A DNA stretch of 19,646 bases from UBA668 sp039796575 (GTDB taxonomy: Bacteria > Actinomycetota > Acidimicrobiia > Acidimicrobiales > Ilumatobacteraceae), in contig JBDKJP010000058.1 of assembly GCA_039796575.1 (NCBI GenBank), positions 1-19,646 on the forward strand, written 5' to 3'. Below are positions 1-7,944 of this stretch, piece by piece. Every line of letters starts with the position of its first letter. Position 1 is the first letter of the stretch. The notes under the pieces were generated by a model, which was not told where the DNA came from, made no database searches, and saw nothing but the letters and a program-made list of their open reading frames with translations. Made by a program: the position numbers and the translations under genes.

Positions 1-1
1 C

Positions 2-1368
<1,367 letters not shown>

Positions 1369-1369
<1 letters not shown>

Positions 1370-2652
1370 TGAGCCACTGGCGCTGCGCCGTGTGCGGCGC
1401 CGAGACCCCGATCGACCAGCCGTTCACCTGGCGCTGCCCGGCGGCCACCGACACCGATCGCCACCACGCACCGCTGCTGGTGCAGGCCATCGCGCCGTTG
1501 CGGTCGAACGGTGCCGACAACCCGTTCCTCGCGTTCCGGTCGTACCTCGCGTGGGACGAGTTCGCCGCGTCGGCCGGCCTCGACGAGGCGGCGCGGGTCG
1601 CGCTGGTCACCGAGCTCGACGACGCGGTCGCGGCGGTTGCCGGCACCGGGTTCGTCACCACGCCCTTCGAGCGCGCCGATGCGCTCAGCGATGCACTCGG
1701 CTTCCACCAGGACGGCGGCGTGTGGGTGAAGGACGAGACCCGGCACGTGGCCGGCAGCCACAAGGCCCGACACCTGTTCGGCATCCTGCTGCACCTCGTC
1801 ACCGCCGAACGCGCCGGCCTGGCCCCGTGGACCGACGAGCGTCCGCCGCTCGCCATCGCCTCGTGCGGCAATGCGGCGCTCGCTGCGAGCACGCTCGCGG
1901 CGGCCGTGCAGTGGCCCATCCGGGTGTTCGTGCCCGTCGACGCGAACCCTGCCGTCGTGCAGCTGCTCCACGGCCTGGGCGCGCAGGTGGTCACCTGCCC
2001 GCGGCTCACCACCGACCCGCCGGGCGACCCGTGCGTGCATCGTTTCCGCGAGGCCGTGGCCGCCGGTGCGGTGCCGTTCAGCGTGCAGGGCACCGAGAAC
2101 GCGTGGTGCCACGACGGCGGTCGCACCATCGGGTGGGAGATGGCCCGCCACATGGAGGAGACCATCGAGGGCCCGCCGTTCGACCGACTGTTCGTGCAGG
2201 TCGGCGGTGGGGCGTTCGCTGCTTCGGTCGGTGCCGGGTTCCGCATGAGCGGCATCACCCCGCGCCTCCACGCCGTGCAGACCCACGCCTGTGCGCCGCT
2301 CTCCCGCGCCTGGGAGCTCGCCGGTTCGGTGGGCGGCCCGCGTCACGTGGCCGAGCACTGGACCGACGTGATGTGGCCGTGGGAGCACGTCGGCCACTCC
2401 GCGGCCGACGGCATCCTCGACGACGAGACGTACGACTGGCTGCCGGTCGTGCGCACGATGGCCGACGGTCATGGCGCACCCGTGGTGGCCTCCGAGGGCC
2501 ACGTCGTGGACGCCAACGAGCTCGGCCGCCGCACCACGGGCATCGACGCAAGCGCCACCGGCACGGCCGGTCTGGCCGGACTGCTCGCGATGCGCGACCA
2601 TGTGGCCGACGACGAACGTGTGGTGGTGATCTTCAGCGGGGTGCGGCGATGA
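1369..2652 (+). CDS. PLP-dependent enzyme, threonine synthase-like
   Basis: A 427-residue fold-type II PLP enzyme. The N-terminus has CAVCG (C6, C9) and WRCP (C23), a partial zinc-ribbon start like that of threonine-synthase-type proteins; no clear fourth cysteine is seen. VKDETRHVAGSHKARH (120-135) resembles the PLP-lysine motif, with K132 the Schiff-base candidate. SCGNAA (165-170) is the substrate/phosphate loop and QVGGGAF (277-283) the PLP-phosphate glycine loop. The start is fixed by the TGATG overlap with the upstream PLP gene, and the end overlaps the DUF1992 gene by ATGA. This is known family-level biochemistry (beta-elimination or replacement on amino acids); the specific reaction is unknown. 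A housekeeping threonine synthase is less likely, because the motifs are divergent and no hom or thrB lies next to it. Confidence 0.8.
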
Positions 2653-3038
2653 GCGACATGCGGCGGTGGGAGAGTGCGGTCGAGCAGCAGATCGCCGACG
2701 GCATGCGGCGCGGTGAGTTCGCGAACCTGCCCGGCAGTGGCAAACCCCTCGAGGGGCTGGCGGCCGACCACGACGAGGACTGGTGGCTGAAGGCCAAGCT
2801 GCGTGCCGAGCGGCTGAGCTACCTGCCGCCCACCATCCGCATCCGCAAGGAGGTCGAGGAGGCGCGAGAGGCCATGGCCGCCGCCTCCAACGAGGCGGTC
2901 GTGCGGCGCATCGTCGACGACATCAACGTGAAGATCCGCGACATCAACCGTCGCGGCGCCGAAGGCCCGCCGTCGACCGTGATGGTGCTCGACCCGGAGG
3001 CCGAAGTGGCCCGGTGGCGAGGGCTCAGACCGGGTTGA
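2649..3038 (+). CDS. DUF1992 (DnaJ-homologue C28-like) small protein
   Basis: A 129-residue protein. The first third carries the DUF1992 signature: WESAVEQQIADGMRRGEF followed by NLPGSGKPL (residues about 27-35), as in YhdN-like and DNAJC28-type proteins. The middle is a charged helical stretch (KAKLRAERLSYLPPTIRIRKEVEEA in two parts) and the tail is short and basic. Family function is not established. The ATGA overlap with the PLP gene makes it the third cistron of that group. Its last four codons and stop (AGA CCG GGT TGA) lie inside the 13-bp direct repeat at the left edge of the TnpB element, so the insertion came right at the end of this gene and left the protein unchanged. Confidence 0.85.
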   Translation: MSDMRRWESAVEQQIADGMRRGEFANLPGSGKPLEGLAADHDEDWWLKAKLRAERLSYLPPTIRIRKEVEEAREAMAAASNEAVVRRIVDDINVKIRDINRRGAEGPPSTVMVLDPEAEVARWRGLRPG

Positions 3039-3039
3039 G
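3027..3039 (+). repeat. Direct repeat, left copy (target-site duplication candidate)
   Basis: AGACCGGGTTGAG occurs here and again at 4666-4678, flanking the TnpB element in the same orientation. Here it encodes the end of the DUF1992 protein. If the element ends symmetrically at 3037 and 4665 the duplication is 10 bp (AGACCGGGTT); if the ends are uneven it is up to 13 bp. Confidence 0.75.
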
Positions 3040-3077
3040 TTCGGCAGCAAAGGGGGATGGAGCGTGGGAAATTCCGT
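3039..3077 (+). repeat. Left terminal inverted repeat
   Basis: GTTCGGCAGCAA (3039-3050) is the exact reverse complement of 4652-4663. With one-base gaps the match continues through GGGG, GATG and TTCCGT (ending at 3077), an imperfect repeat of about 38 bp. Confidence 0.75.
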
Positions 3078-3103
3078 CACACCCTCTGACGACACTGTCA
3101 AGC

Positions 3104-4570
3104 ATGGGTTCGACGGGTGACGCGGAGTTTGTGACACGGGCAGTGGTGTTCACCGTCGACGTGTCGCCCGCGCAGGACCGGATGTTGCACAACTACTGCG
3201 GTGCAGCCCGGTACGCGTACAACTGGGCCCGCCGGACGATCGTCGAGAACCTCGACGTGCGCGCCGCCGAACGGCAGGCCGGCGTCGCCGAGGACGGGTT
3301 GACGCCGTCGCTGTCGTGGTCGTCGTATTCGTTGCGCAAGCAGTTCAACCAGGTGAAGGCCGACGTGGCCCCATGGGCAGGTGAGGTCGCCAAGCACTGC
3401 TTCGACACCGGCATCAACCAGGCGGCGGACGCGTTCAAGAACTGGTCGACGTCACGCAACGGTGAACGTGCCGGCGCACGGATGGGGTTCCCGTCGTTCA
3501 AGTCCCGCAAGACCGCGAGGCTGGCGGTGTCGTTCGTCGAGTTGAACCATCAGCTCTCGCGGTTCCATCCGTCGCGGCATGCGGTGCGGCTGATGCTGCC
3601 GCAGAGCCTGTTGCAGTCGAAGGACCGGCATGTGCGAGCGAAGGCGCAGCAGCTCGTCTGGTTGCACACGGTCGAGTCGACACGGCGCCTGTACCGGCTC
3701 ATCGAGGATGGCCGGGCCACGATCCAGAAGGTCACGATCTCTTACACCGGCGGACGTTGGCAGGCGTCGCTCCTCGTCCGCTATCAAGTCGGCGCACGGC
3801 CGACCAAGCGCGGACATGCCCGGATCGGTGGCGCAGTCGGTGTCGACCTCGGCATCTCACATCTGGCGACCCTGTCACGGCCGGTTCCCCATGTCACCGA
3901 CGCTGCCGGCCATGTCTCGAACCCACGACCACTCACACGCCAGCTCGAACGGTTGAAGGACCTCGACCGCCGCATCGCACGCTGCAGCGCTGGGTCGACG
4001 AACCGCACCAAGCTGATCCGCCGACGCGCCCGCCTGCACGGCCGCATCACCAAGACTCGAGCGAACGCGCACCATCAGCTCGCGAACGAGCTCGCCGCCC
4101 GATTCGACCTCGTCGGCATCGAAGACCTCAACATCAAAGGTATGACCCACAACCGGCCACTTGCCCGCACCCTCGCCGACGCAGGCCTGGGCCAGTTGGT
4201 CGAGATCATCACCACCGAATGCGCCGACCGCGACACACCCGTGATCAAGGTCGGCCGGTTCTATCCGTCGTCGAAGACCTGCTCGTCCTGCGGGACGGTG
4301 ACAGCCAAGCTGTCCCTCAGCCAACGAACCTTCGACTGCACCCACTGCGGCACCCACATCGACCGCGATGTGAACGCCGCAGCCAACATCGAGCGTGAAG
4401 CCGTCAGGCTCCACGCTCAACAGGAAACCGACCTCGTGTCGGGTGTCGCCGGGCTACGACCGGAGACTCGAAACGCTGACCGGAGTACACGCAAGACCTC
4501 CCCCACCAAGGTGGGAGAGGCAGTGTGCGTTGATGGCAGAGCCAGGCAGCCACACACCCGTGTGGCCTGA
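3104..4570 (+). CDS. tnpB: TnpB, RNA-guided RuvC-type nuclease of IS605/IS1341 type
   Basis: A 488-residue TnpB. The N-terminal domain opens with the family pattern (RAVVFTVDVSPAQ, then YCGAARYAYNWA). The split RuvC domain is complete: GVDLGISHLATLS (D248), VGIEDLNIKGM (E340) and DRDVNAAANI (D422). A four-cysteine zinc ribbon sits before the last motif (C393, C396, C412, C415). With the whole triad and ribbon present it should be an active omega-RNA-guided DNA nuclease. The basic tail (about 435-488) overlaps the predicted omega RNA. The start is uncertain: ATG 3104 is used here, but GTG 3131 with GGAG just upstream gives the more family-like beginning MTRAVVF. There is no TnpA partner. Third positions are less GC-rich than in neighbouring genes, fitting horizontal arrival. 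Confidence 0.9.
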   Translation: MGSTGDAEFVTRAVVFTVDVSPAQDRMLHNYCGAARYAYNWARRTIVENLDVRAAERQAGVAEDGLTPSLSWSSYSLRKQFNQVKADVAPWAGEVAKHCFDTGINQAADAFKNWSTSRNGERAGARMGFPSFKSRKTARLAVSFVELNHQLSRFHPSRHAVRLMLPQSLLQSKDRHVRAKAQQLVWLHTVESTRRLYRLIEDGRATIQKVTISYTGGRWQASLLVRYQVGARPTKRGHARIGGAVGVDLGISHLATLSRPVPHVTDAAGHVSNPRPLTRQLERLKDLDRRIARCSAGSTNRTKLIRRRARLHGRITKTRANAHHQLANELAARFDLVGIEDLNIKGMTHNRPLARTLADAGLGQLVEIITTECADRDTPVIKVGRFYPSSKTCSSCGTVTAKLSLSQRTFDCTHCGTHIDRDVNAAANIEREAVRLHAQQETDLVSGVAGLRPETRNADRSTRKTSPTKVGEAVCVDGRARQPHTRVA

Positions 4571-4665
4571 GACCTGGACGGGCCGCCGGCAACGGCGACC
4601 AGTACGGACAGTGAGAGCTTGACGAACGGAACAATCCACCGTCATCACCCCTTGCTGCCGAACCT
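4480..4665 (+). ncRNA. Candidate omega RNA (reRNA) of TnpB
   Basis: In TnpB systems the guide RNA scaffold is transcribed from the 3' end of tnpB through the element's right end, and the flanking DNA supplies the guide. Here that segment holds three consecutive hairpins. 4497-4520 is an 11-bp stem with one mismatch around CCAAGG. 4549-4566 is a perfect 7-bp stem, GCCACAC/GTGTGGC, with loop ACCC. 4584-4597 is a perfect 5-bp stem, CGCCG/CGGCG, with the GNRA loop GCAA. The predicted guide begins near 4666 with AGACCGGGTTGAGGCGGCCG. The 5' boundary is a guess. Confidence 0.5.
4626..4663 (+). repeat. Right terminal inverted repeat
   Basis: TTGCTGCCGAAC (4652-4663) is the exact inverse of the left end. 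Inner matches CATC, CCCC and ACGGAA (4626-4631) extend the imperfect pairing to about 38 bp. Confidence 0.75.
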
Positions 4666-5170
4666 AGACCGGGTTGAGGCGGCCGTCGGCCACGTCGTAC
4701 ACGAAGCCGCGGATGTGCTCCTTGTACGTCACGAACGGGCTGAGCCGGAGCCGGTTGATGCTCTGGCGCACGTCGTCGTACGGGTCCTGGAACGCCTCGA
4801 GCGCCCACCACGGGCGGATGCCCACCTCGCGTTCAAGCTCCTGCTTGAACTCGTCGACGCTGACGCCCTCGAGGCCGCAGTTGGTGTGGTGGATGAGGAT
4901 GATCTCGCGCGTGCCGAGGCGCCGCTGGCTGAGCACCAGCGACCGGATGACGTCGTCGGTGACCACACCCCCGGCGTTGCGGATGATGTGGGCCTCACCG
5001 TGTTCGAGCCCGAGCATCTCGAAGATGTTCATGCGGCTGTCCATGCAGGCCACGATGGCCAGCTGTCGGCGGGGGCGGACGCCCAGACCCTCGTCGTGGA
5101 ACCCCTCGACGTAGCTGGCGTTGTGCTGCAGCAGCTCGTCGACGTTGGGGTGGAAGTCGGGGTCGCTCAT
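4664..5170 (-). CDS. Beta-class carbonic anhydrase
   Basis: A 168-residue beta-carbonic anhydrase, which interconverts CO2 and bicarbonate in the cytoplasm. The zinc site is complete: CMDSR gives C42, with the D44/R46 dyad, and HHTNCG gives H95 and C98. The segments EAHIIRNAGGVVTDD and GTREIILIHHTNCG, and the end GFVYDVADGRLNPV, closely follow the small mycobacterial enzyme Rv1284 (about 163 residues), so this copy is full length. The start ATG at 5170 is preceded on its own strand by TACCGT and 8 bases, predicting a leaderless mRNA that shares a promoter region with the divergent clpP. The stop codon lies at the edge of the TnpB insertion; the protein end is unaffected. Confidence 0.93.
   Translation of the reverse strand: MSDPDFHPNVDELLQHNASYVEGFHDEGLGVRPRRQLAIVACMDSRMNIFEMLGLEHGEAHIIRNAGGVVTDDVIRSLVLSQRRLGTREIILIHHTNCGLEGVSVDEFKQELEREVGIRPWWALEAFQDPYDDVRQSINRLRLSPFVTYKEHIRGFVYDVADGRLNPV
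4666..4678 (+). repeat. Direct repeat, right copy (target-site duplication candidate)
   Basis: AGACCGGGTTGAG, identical to 3027-3039. On the minus strand it encodes the last residues (LNPV) of the carbonic anhydrase. The anhydrase stop TAG (4664-4666) takes two bases from the element side. Confidence 0.75.
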
Positions 5171-5178
5171 CCCCGGTG

Positions 5179-5188
5179 ACGGTAGCGT
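5179..5188. promoter_or_regulatory. Overlapping divergent -10 boxes for carbonic anhydrase and clpP
   Basis: The near-palindrome ACGGTAGCGT holds TAGCGT (+, 5183-5188) for clpP and TACCGT (-, 5184-5179) for the carbonic anhydrase, sharing the central TA. Each lies 8 bases from its ATG, a leaderless geometry in both directions. The whole gene-to-gene gap is 26 bp. No -35 consensus is evident. Confidence 0.55.
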
Positions 5189-5196
5189 GTGGCGAC

Positions 5197-5790
5197 ATGA
5201 GCGACATCACCCGTCCCATGGCCCTCGACAGCGGCATGGATCCGCGTCTCGACGTGTTCAATCGCCTGCTGAAGAACCGCGTGGTGATGCTCGGCACCGA
5301 TGTCAACGACGACATCGCGAACCAGATCTGCGCCCAACTGCTGTACCTCGAGGGCGAGGACCCCACCGCCGACATCTGGCTGTACATCAACAGCCCGGGC
5401 GGCTCGGTCACGGCCGGCATGGCCATCTACGACACCATGCAGTTCGTCAGCTGCCCCGTCGCCACCGTGTGCATGGGCATGGCCGCCAGCATGGGCCAGT
5501 TCCTGCTCACCGCTGGCGCCACCGGCAAGCGCTACACGCTGCCCAACGCCCGCATCATGATGCACCAGCCGCTCGCCGGCCTCCGTGGTCAGGCCACCGA
5601 CATCGCCATCCAGGCCGAGCAGCTGGCGTACACCAAGCGCCGCATGGCCGAGCTCATCTCGCAGCACTCGGGTCAGCCGATCGAGAAGATCCAGGCCGAC
5701 AGCGAGCGCGACCGCTGGTTCACCGCCGAGGAGGCCAAGGCCTACGGCCTGGTCGACCACGTCATCCTGCGTCGCGGCGAGATCGTCTGA
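5197..5790 (+). CDS. clpP: ATP-dependent Clp protease proteolytic subunit
   Basis: A 197-residue ClpP, the serine peptidase that forms the barrel-shaped chamber fed by ClpX or ClpC. The catalytic triad is intact: S98 in GMAASMG, H123 in RIMMHQP and D172 in RDRW, at nearly the same positions as S97/H122/D171 of E. coli. YINSPGGSV (64-72) is the family substrate-strand motif. ATG 5197 is chosen over the in-frame GTG 5176 because it follows TAGCGT by 8 bases and gives the normal length. No clpX or second clpP is next to it; actinomycetes usually have several clpP genes, so partners are probably elsewhere. It ends 3 bp from the convergent lipoprotein gene, with no space for a dedicated terminator. 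Confidence 0.95.
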   Translation: MSDITRPMALDSGMDPRLDVFNRLLKNRVVMLGTDVNDDIANQICAQLLYLEGEDPTADIWLYINSPGGSVTAGMAIYDTMQFVSCPVATVCMGMAASMGQFLLTAGATGKRYTLPNARIMMHQPLAGLRGQATDIAIQAEQLAYTKRRMAELISQHSGQPIEKIQADSERDRWFTAEEAKAYGLVDHVILRRGEIV

Positions 5791-5793
5791 CGC

Positions 5794-6276
5794 TCAGCCG
5801 CCCCCGGTGGGCGGCACGGTCGGCGGCACGGTGGGTGCCGTGGTCGACGGCGCGGGCACGGTGCTGGGCGGGACGGTGGTCGTCACCGGTCGGCCCTCGC
5901 CGATGCGCACGCCGCACAGCGTGAACGTGTAGTCGATCACCCTGTTCGCCGACGGCTCGTTCGAGCGGGCGGTGTCGGCGATGCGCTGCATCGCCTCGGC
6001 GTCGCTCGGGTCGACCGTCGAGGCCGTCTCCATCGCCGCCATCAGGCGGTCCCACTCGGGCTGCACGGCCAGCGGCGCCGCGTCGGCCACGGTGCGCCAC
6101 GCGTCGAGCATCGCCTCGACCTCGTCGGCGTTGGTGAGCGTCGGCGTGTTGAGCTCGGCGAGGTGGTTGCCCACCTCGGTGCAGTAGCGGCCCTCGGAGC
6201 GGTCCTGATCGTCGGCGCACGCGACCAGGCCGACGGCCGAGATCACGAGCACGGCCACCGCCGACGAGCACTTCAT
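5794..6276 (-). CDS. Predicted small secreted lipoprotein, unknown function
   Basis: A 160-residue protein with a short lipoprotein signal peptide: M1-K2, a hydrophobic core of residues 6-18, and lipobox LVAC with C20 as the lipidation site. The mature part (21-124) is mostly helical and polar with two further cysteines (C32 in RYCTEV, C111 in TLCGV) that could pair. The tail from about 120 is a Pro/Thr-rich linker (TTTVPPSTVPAPSTTAPTV and on), typical of wall-spanning stalks, here at the C-terminus. I recognise no family. The frame stays open upstream, but the lipobox fixes the start at 6276. It is divergent from comM and convergent with clpP. Confidence 0.75.
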   Translation of the reverse strand: MKCSSAVAVLVISAVGLVACADDQDRSEGRYCTEVGNHLAELNTPTLTNADEVEAMLDAWRTVADAAPLAVQPEWDRLMAAMETASTVDPSDAEAMQRIADTARSNEPSANRVIDYTFTLCGVRIGEGRPVTTTVPPSTVPAPSTTAPTVPPTVPPTGGG

Positions 6277-6307
6277 CGGCGGCGATTCTCGCAGCAGACC
6301 GCGCCGA

Positions 6308-6336
6308 TTGTGTGTCACGCCGCGCGCCGATAGGTT
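6308..6336 (+). promoter_or_regulatory. Candidate promoter of comM-dprA
   Basis: TTGTGT (6308-6313), 17 bases, then TAGGTT (6331-6336): sigma-70-like boxes at ideal spacing. This predicts a transcript start near 6343 and a leader of about 75 bases before the comM ATG. Confidence 0.45.
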
Positions 6337-6370
6337 CGCCCTCACCGTCGGGGAACCGGTCGCCGTTCCC

Positions 6371-6411
6371 TCCAACCCGTTCCGGCGCGCTGCGCCAAGG
6401 TCGTTGGAGGA
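6371..6411 (+). promoter_or_regulatory. Leader hairpin overlapping the comM Shine-Dalgarno
   Basis: Outer stem TCCAAC (6371-6376) pairs with GTTGGA (6403-6408), and inner stem GGCGC (6384-6388) pairs with GCGCC (6392-6396) around GCT. The outer 3' arm shares GGA with the Shine-Dalgarno GGAGGA (6406-6411), which is 6 bases from the ATG, so folding could limit ribosome access. Confidence 0.45.
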
Positions 6412-6417
6412 AGCGCC

Positions 6418-7944
6418 ATGTTGGCTGCCGTCCGTTCCGCCACGTTGTTCGGTGTCGAAGGACGCCCCGTCACGGTCGAGGTGCACGTCGCCGGTGGCCT
6501 GCCGTCGTTCCAGATCGTCGGGTTGCCCGACGAGGCGTGCCGCGAGTCGCGCGACCGCGTGCGTGCCGCGGTGCTGTCGAGCGGCCTCACCTGGCCGGCG
6601 AAGCGCATCACCGTGAACCTCGCGCCCTCGAACCAGCGCAAGGGCGGCTCGGGCCTCGACCTCGCGATCGCCGTCGGGGTGCTCGCCGCCGATCAGCAAC
6701 TCTCGCCCCACGCCATCGAGGGCATGGGCTTCCTGGCCGAGCTCGGTCTCGACGGCAGCGTGCGTGGCGTGCCGGGCACCGCGCCGATGGTGGCGGCGCT
6801 GCGGATGGAGCACCCCGACATCCGGCCGGTCGTGTCGGTGGCCGGCTTCCGCGAGGCGCAGGGTGTGGCCGGCGACGACGCGAGGGTGGCGGCCACGCTG
6901 CTCGACCTGGTGCTCGCGCTGAAGGTGGAGGCGCCGTGGCCCGACCCGCCCGACCACGAGCTCGTCGACGACGAGCCCCCGCCGCCCGACCTGGCCGACG
7001 TGCGCGGCCAGACCATGGCGCGCACGGCGCTGGAGGCGGCGGCGGCCGGCGGGCACCACCTGCTGCTCGTCGGCCCGCCCGGGTCGGGGAAGACGATGCT
7101 CGCCCAGCGCCTGCCCGGGCTCCTGCCCCCGCTCGAGCCGGGGCTCGCGCTCGAGGCCACGATGGTGCACTCGGCCGCGGGAGTGCGGCTGCCGGTCGGC
7201 GGGCTGGTGCGCCGCCCGCCGTTCCGGGCGCCGCACCACAGCAGCTCGATGGTGTCGCTGGTGGGTGGTGGCAGCTCGGCGCTGCGGCCCGGCGAGATCA
7301 GCCTTGCCCACGGCGGCGTGCTGTTCCTCGACGAGCTCGGCGAGTTCGCGCCCGTGGTGCTCGACGGGCTGCGCCAGCCGCTGGAGGAGGGCGTCATCCG
7401 GTTGGCCCGCGCCCGCGCCTCGGCCTCGATGCCGGCCCGTTTCCTGCTCGTGGCCGCGTCCAATCCGTGCCCGTGCGGGGGTGGTGCCCCCGGCGTGTGC
7501 GAGTGCGACGAAGCGGCGCGGCTGCGCTACCTGCGCCGGCTGTCGGGGCCGCTGCTCGACCGGTTCGACCTGCGCGTCGCGGTCGAACGACCCGCCGTCG
7601 ACGACCTGCTCGCGGGCGGGGGCGGCGAGCCCACCGCCGTCGTGGCCCGGCGGGTGGTGGCGGCCCGCGAACGCTCGATCGACCGCATCGGCATGCTCAC
7701 CGCGTCCATCCCGTCGTCGCACCTCGACGCGCTCGCGCCGTTGCACCCCGGCGCCCGCGTGATGTTGCGCGAGCAGCTCGAGGCCGAGTTCCTCACCGGG
7801 CGCGGCTATCACCGCGTGCGCCGGGTGGCGCGCACGCTGGCCGACCTCGACGGCGAGCACGAACTGGTGCTGGCCGATCACGTGGCCGCGGCGCTGCAGA
7901 TGCGCGTGCGGTTGCGGGTGTCGTCGCGAGGGTTCGCAGGATGA
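6418..7944 (+). CDS. comM: ComM/YifB-type AAA+ ATPase (Mg-chelatase family)
   Basis: A 508-residue YifB/ComM protein, full length for the family. ComM is a hexameric helicase that helps branch migration during natural transformation in other bacteria. The N-terminal Lon-protease-like fold domain (about 1-170) has the family motif VGLPDEACRESRDRVRAA. The AAA+ core has Walker A GPPGSGKT (219-226), Walker B VLFLDE (301-306), the characteristic NPCPCG (349-354) and GPLLDRFDL (377-385). A C-terminal Mg-chelatase domain follows. The start has a clear Shine-Dalgarno GGAGGA at 6406-6411. The stop overlaps dprA by ATGA, joining two DNA-uptake genes in one operon. Competence in this organism is inferred from these genes only. 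Confidence 0.93.
   Translation: MLAAVRSATLFGVEGRPVTVEVHVAGGLPSFQIVGLPDEACRESRDRVRAAVLSSGLTWPAKRITVNLAPSNQRKGGSGLDLAIAVGVLAADQQLSPHAIEGMGFLAELGLDGSVRGVPGTAPMVAALRMEHPDIRPVVSVAGFREAQGVAGDDARVAATLLDLVLALKVEAPWPDPPDHELVDDEPPPPDLADVRGQTMARTALEAAAAGGHHLLLVGPPGSGKTMLAQRLPGLLPPLEPGLALEATMVHSAAGVRLPVGGLVRRPPFRAPHHSSSMVSLVGGGSSALRPGEISLAHGGVLFLDELGEFAPVVLDGLRQPLEEGVIRLARARASASMPARFLLVAASNPCPCGGGAPGVCECDEAARLRYLRRLSGPLLDRFDLRVAVERPAVDDLLAGGGGEPTAVVARRVVAARERSIDRIGMLTASIPSSHLDALAPLHPGARVMLREQLEAEFLTGRGYHRVRRVARTLADLDGEHELVLADHVAAALQMRVRLRVSSRGFAG

Larger units (their letters stand above)
3037..4665 (+). mobile_element. TnpB-only insertion element with terminal inverted repeats
   Basis: An about 1.63-kb insertion between two convergent genes. 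It is bounded by inverted repeats (3039-3077 and 4626-4663, the outer 12 bp perfect) and flanked by a 10-13 bp direct repeat. Its only gene is tnpB; no tyrosine (Y1), serine or DDE transposase is present. Base use inside is less GC-extreme than in the neighbours. IS200/IS605 elements end in subterminal hairpins and insert without duplication, so this end structure is atypical for a tnpB element and suggests it was moved in trans by a transposase that recognises the inverted repeats. Exact ends are uncertain by up to 3 bp. Confidence 0.75.

Noticed and set aside
3039..4665. A TnpA transposase or CRISPR array in the TnpB element
   Set aside because: No open frame other than tnpB has transposase motifs, and no short regularly spaced repeats are present; only the two ends are repeated.
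6326..6333. GCCGATAG before comM, resembling the WhiG/sigma-28 -10 (GCCGATAA)
   Set aside because: The expected TAAA about 15 bases upstream is absent (ATTG instead), and the same site fits a sigma-70-like promoter better.
6277..7881. Upstream extension of the lipoprotein frame opposite comM
   Set aside because: Only the part from 6276 has a signal peptide and lipobox; the rest is antisense to comM with typical Arg/His-rich shadow composition.
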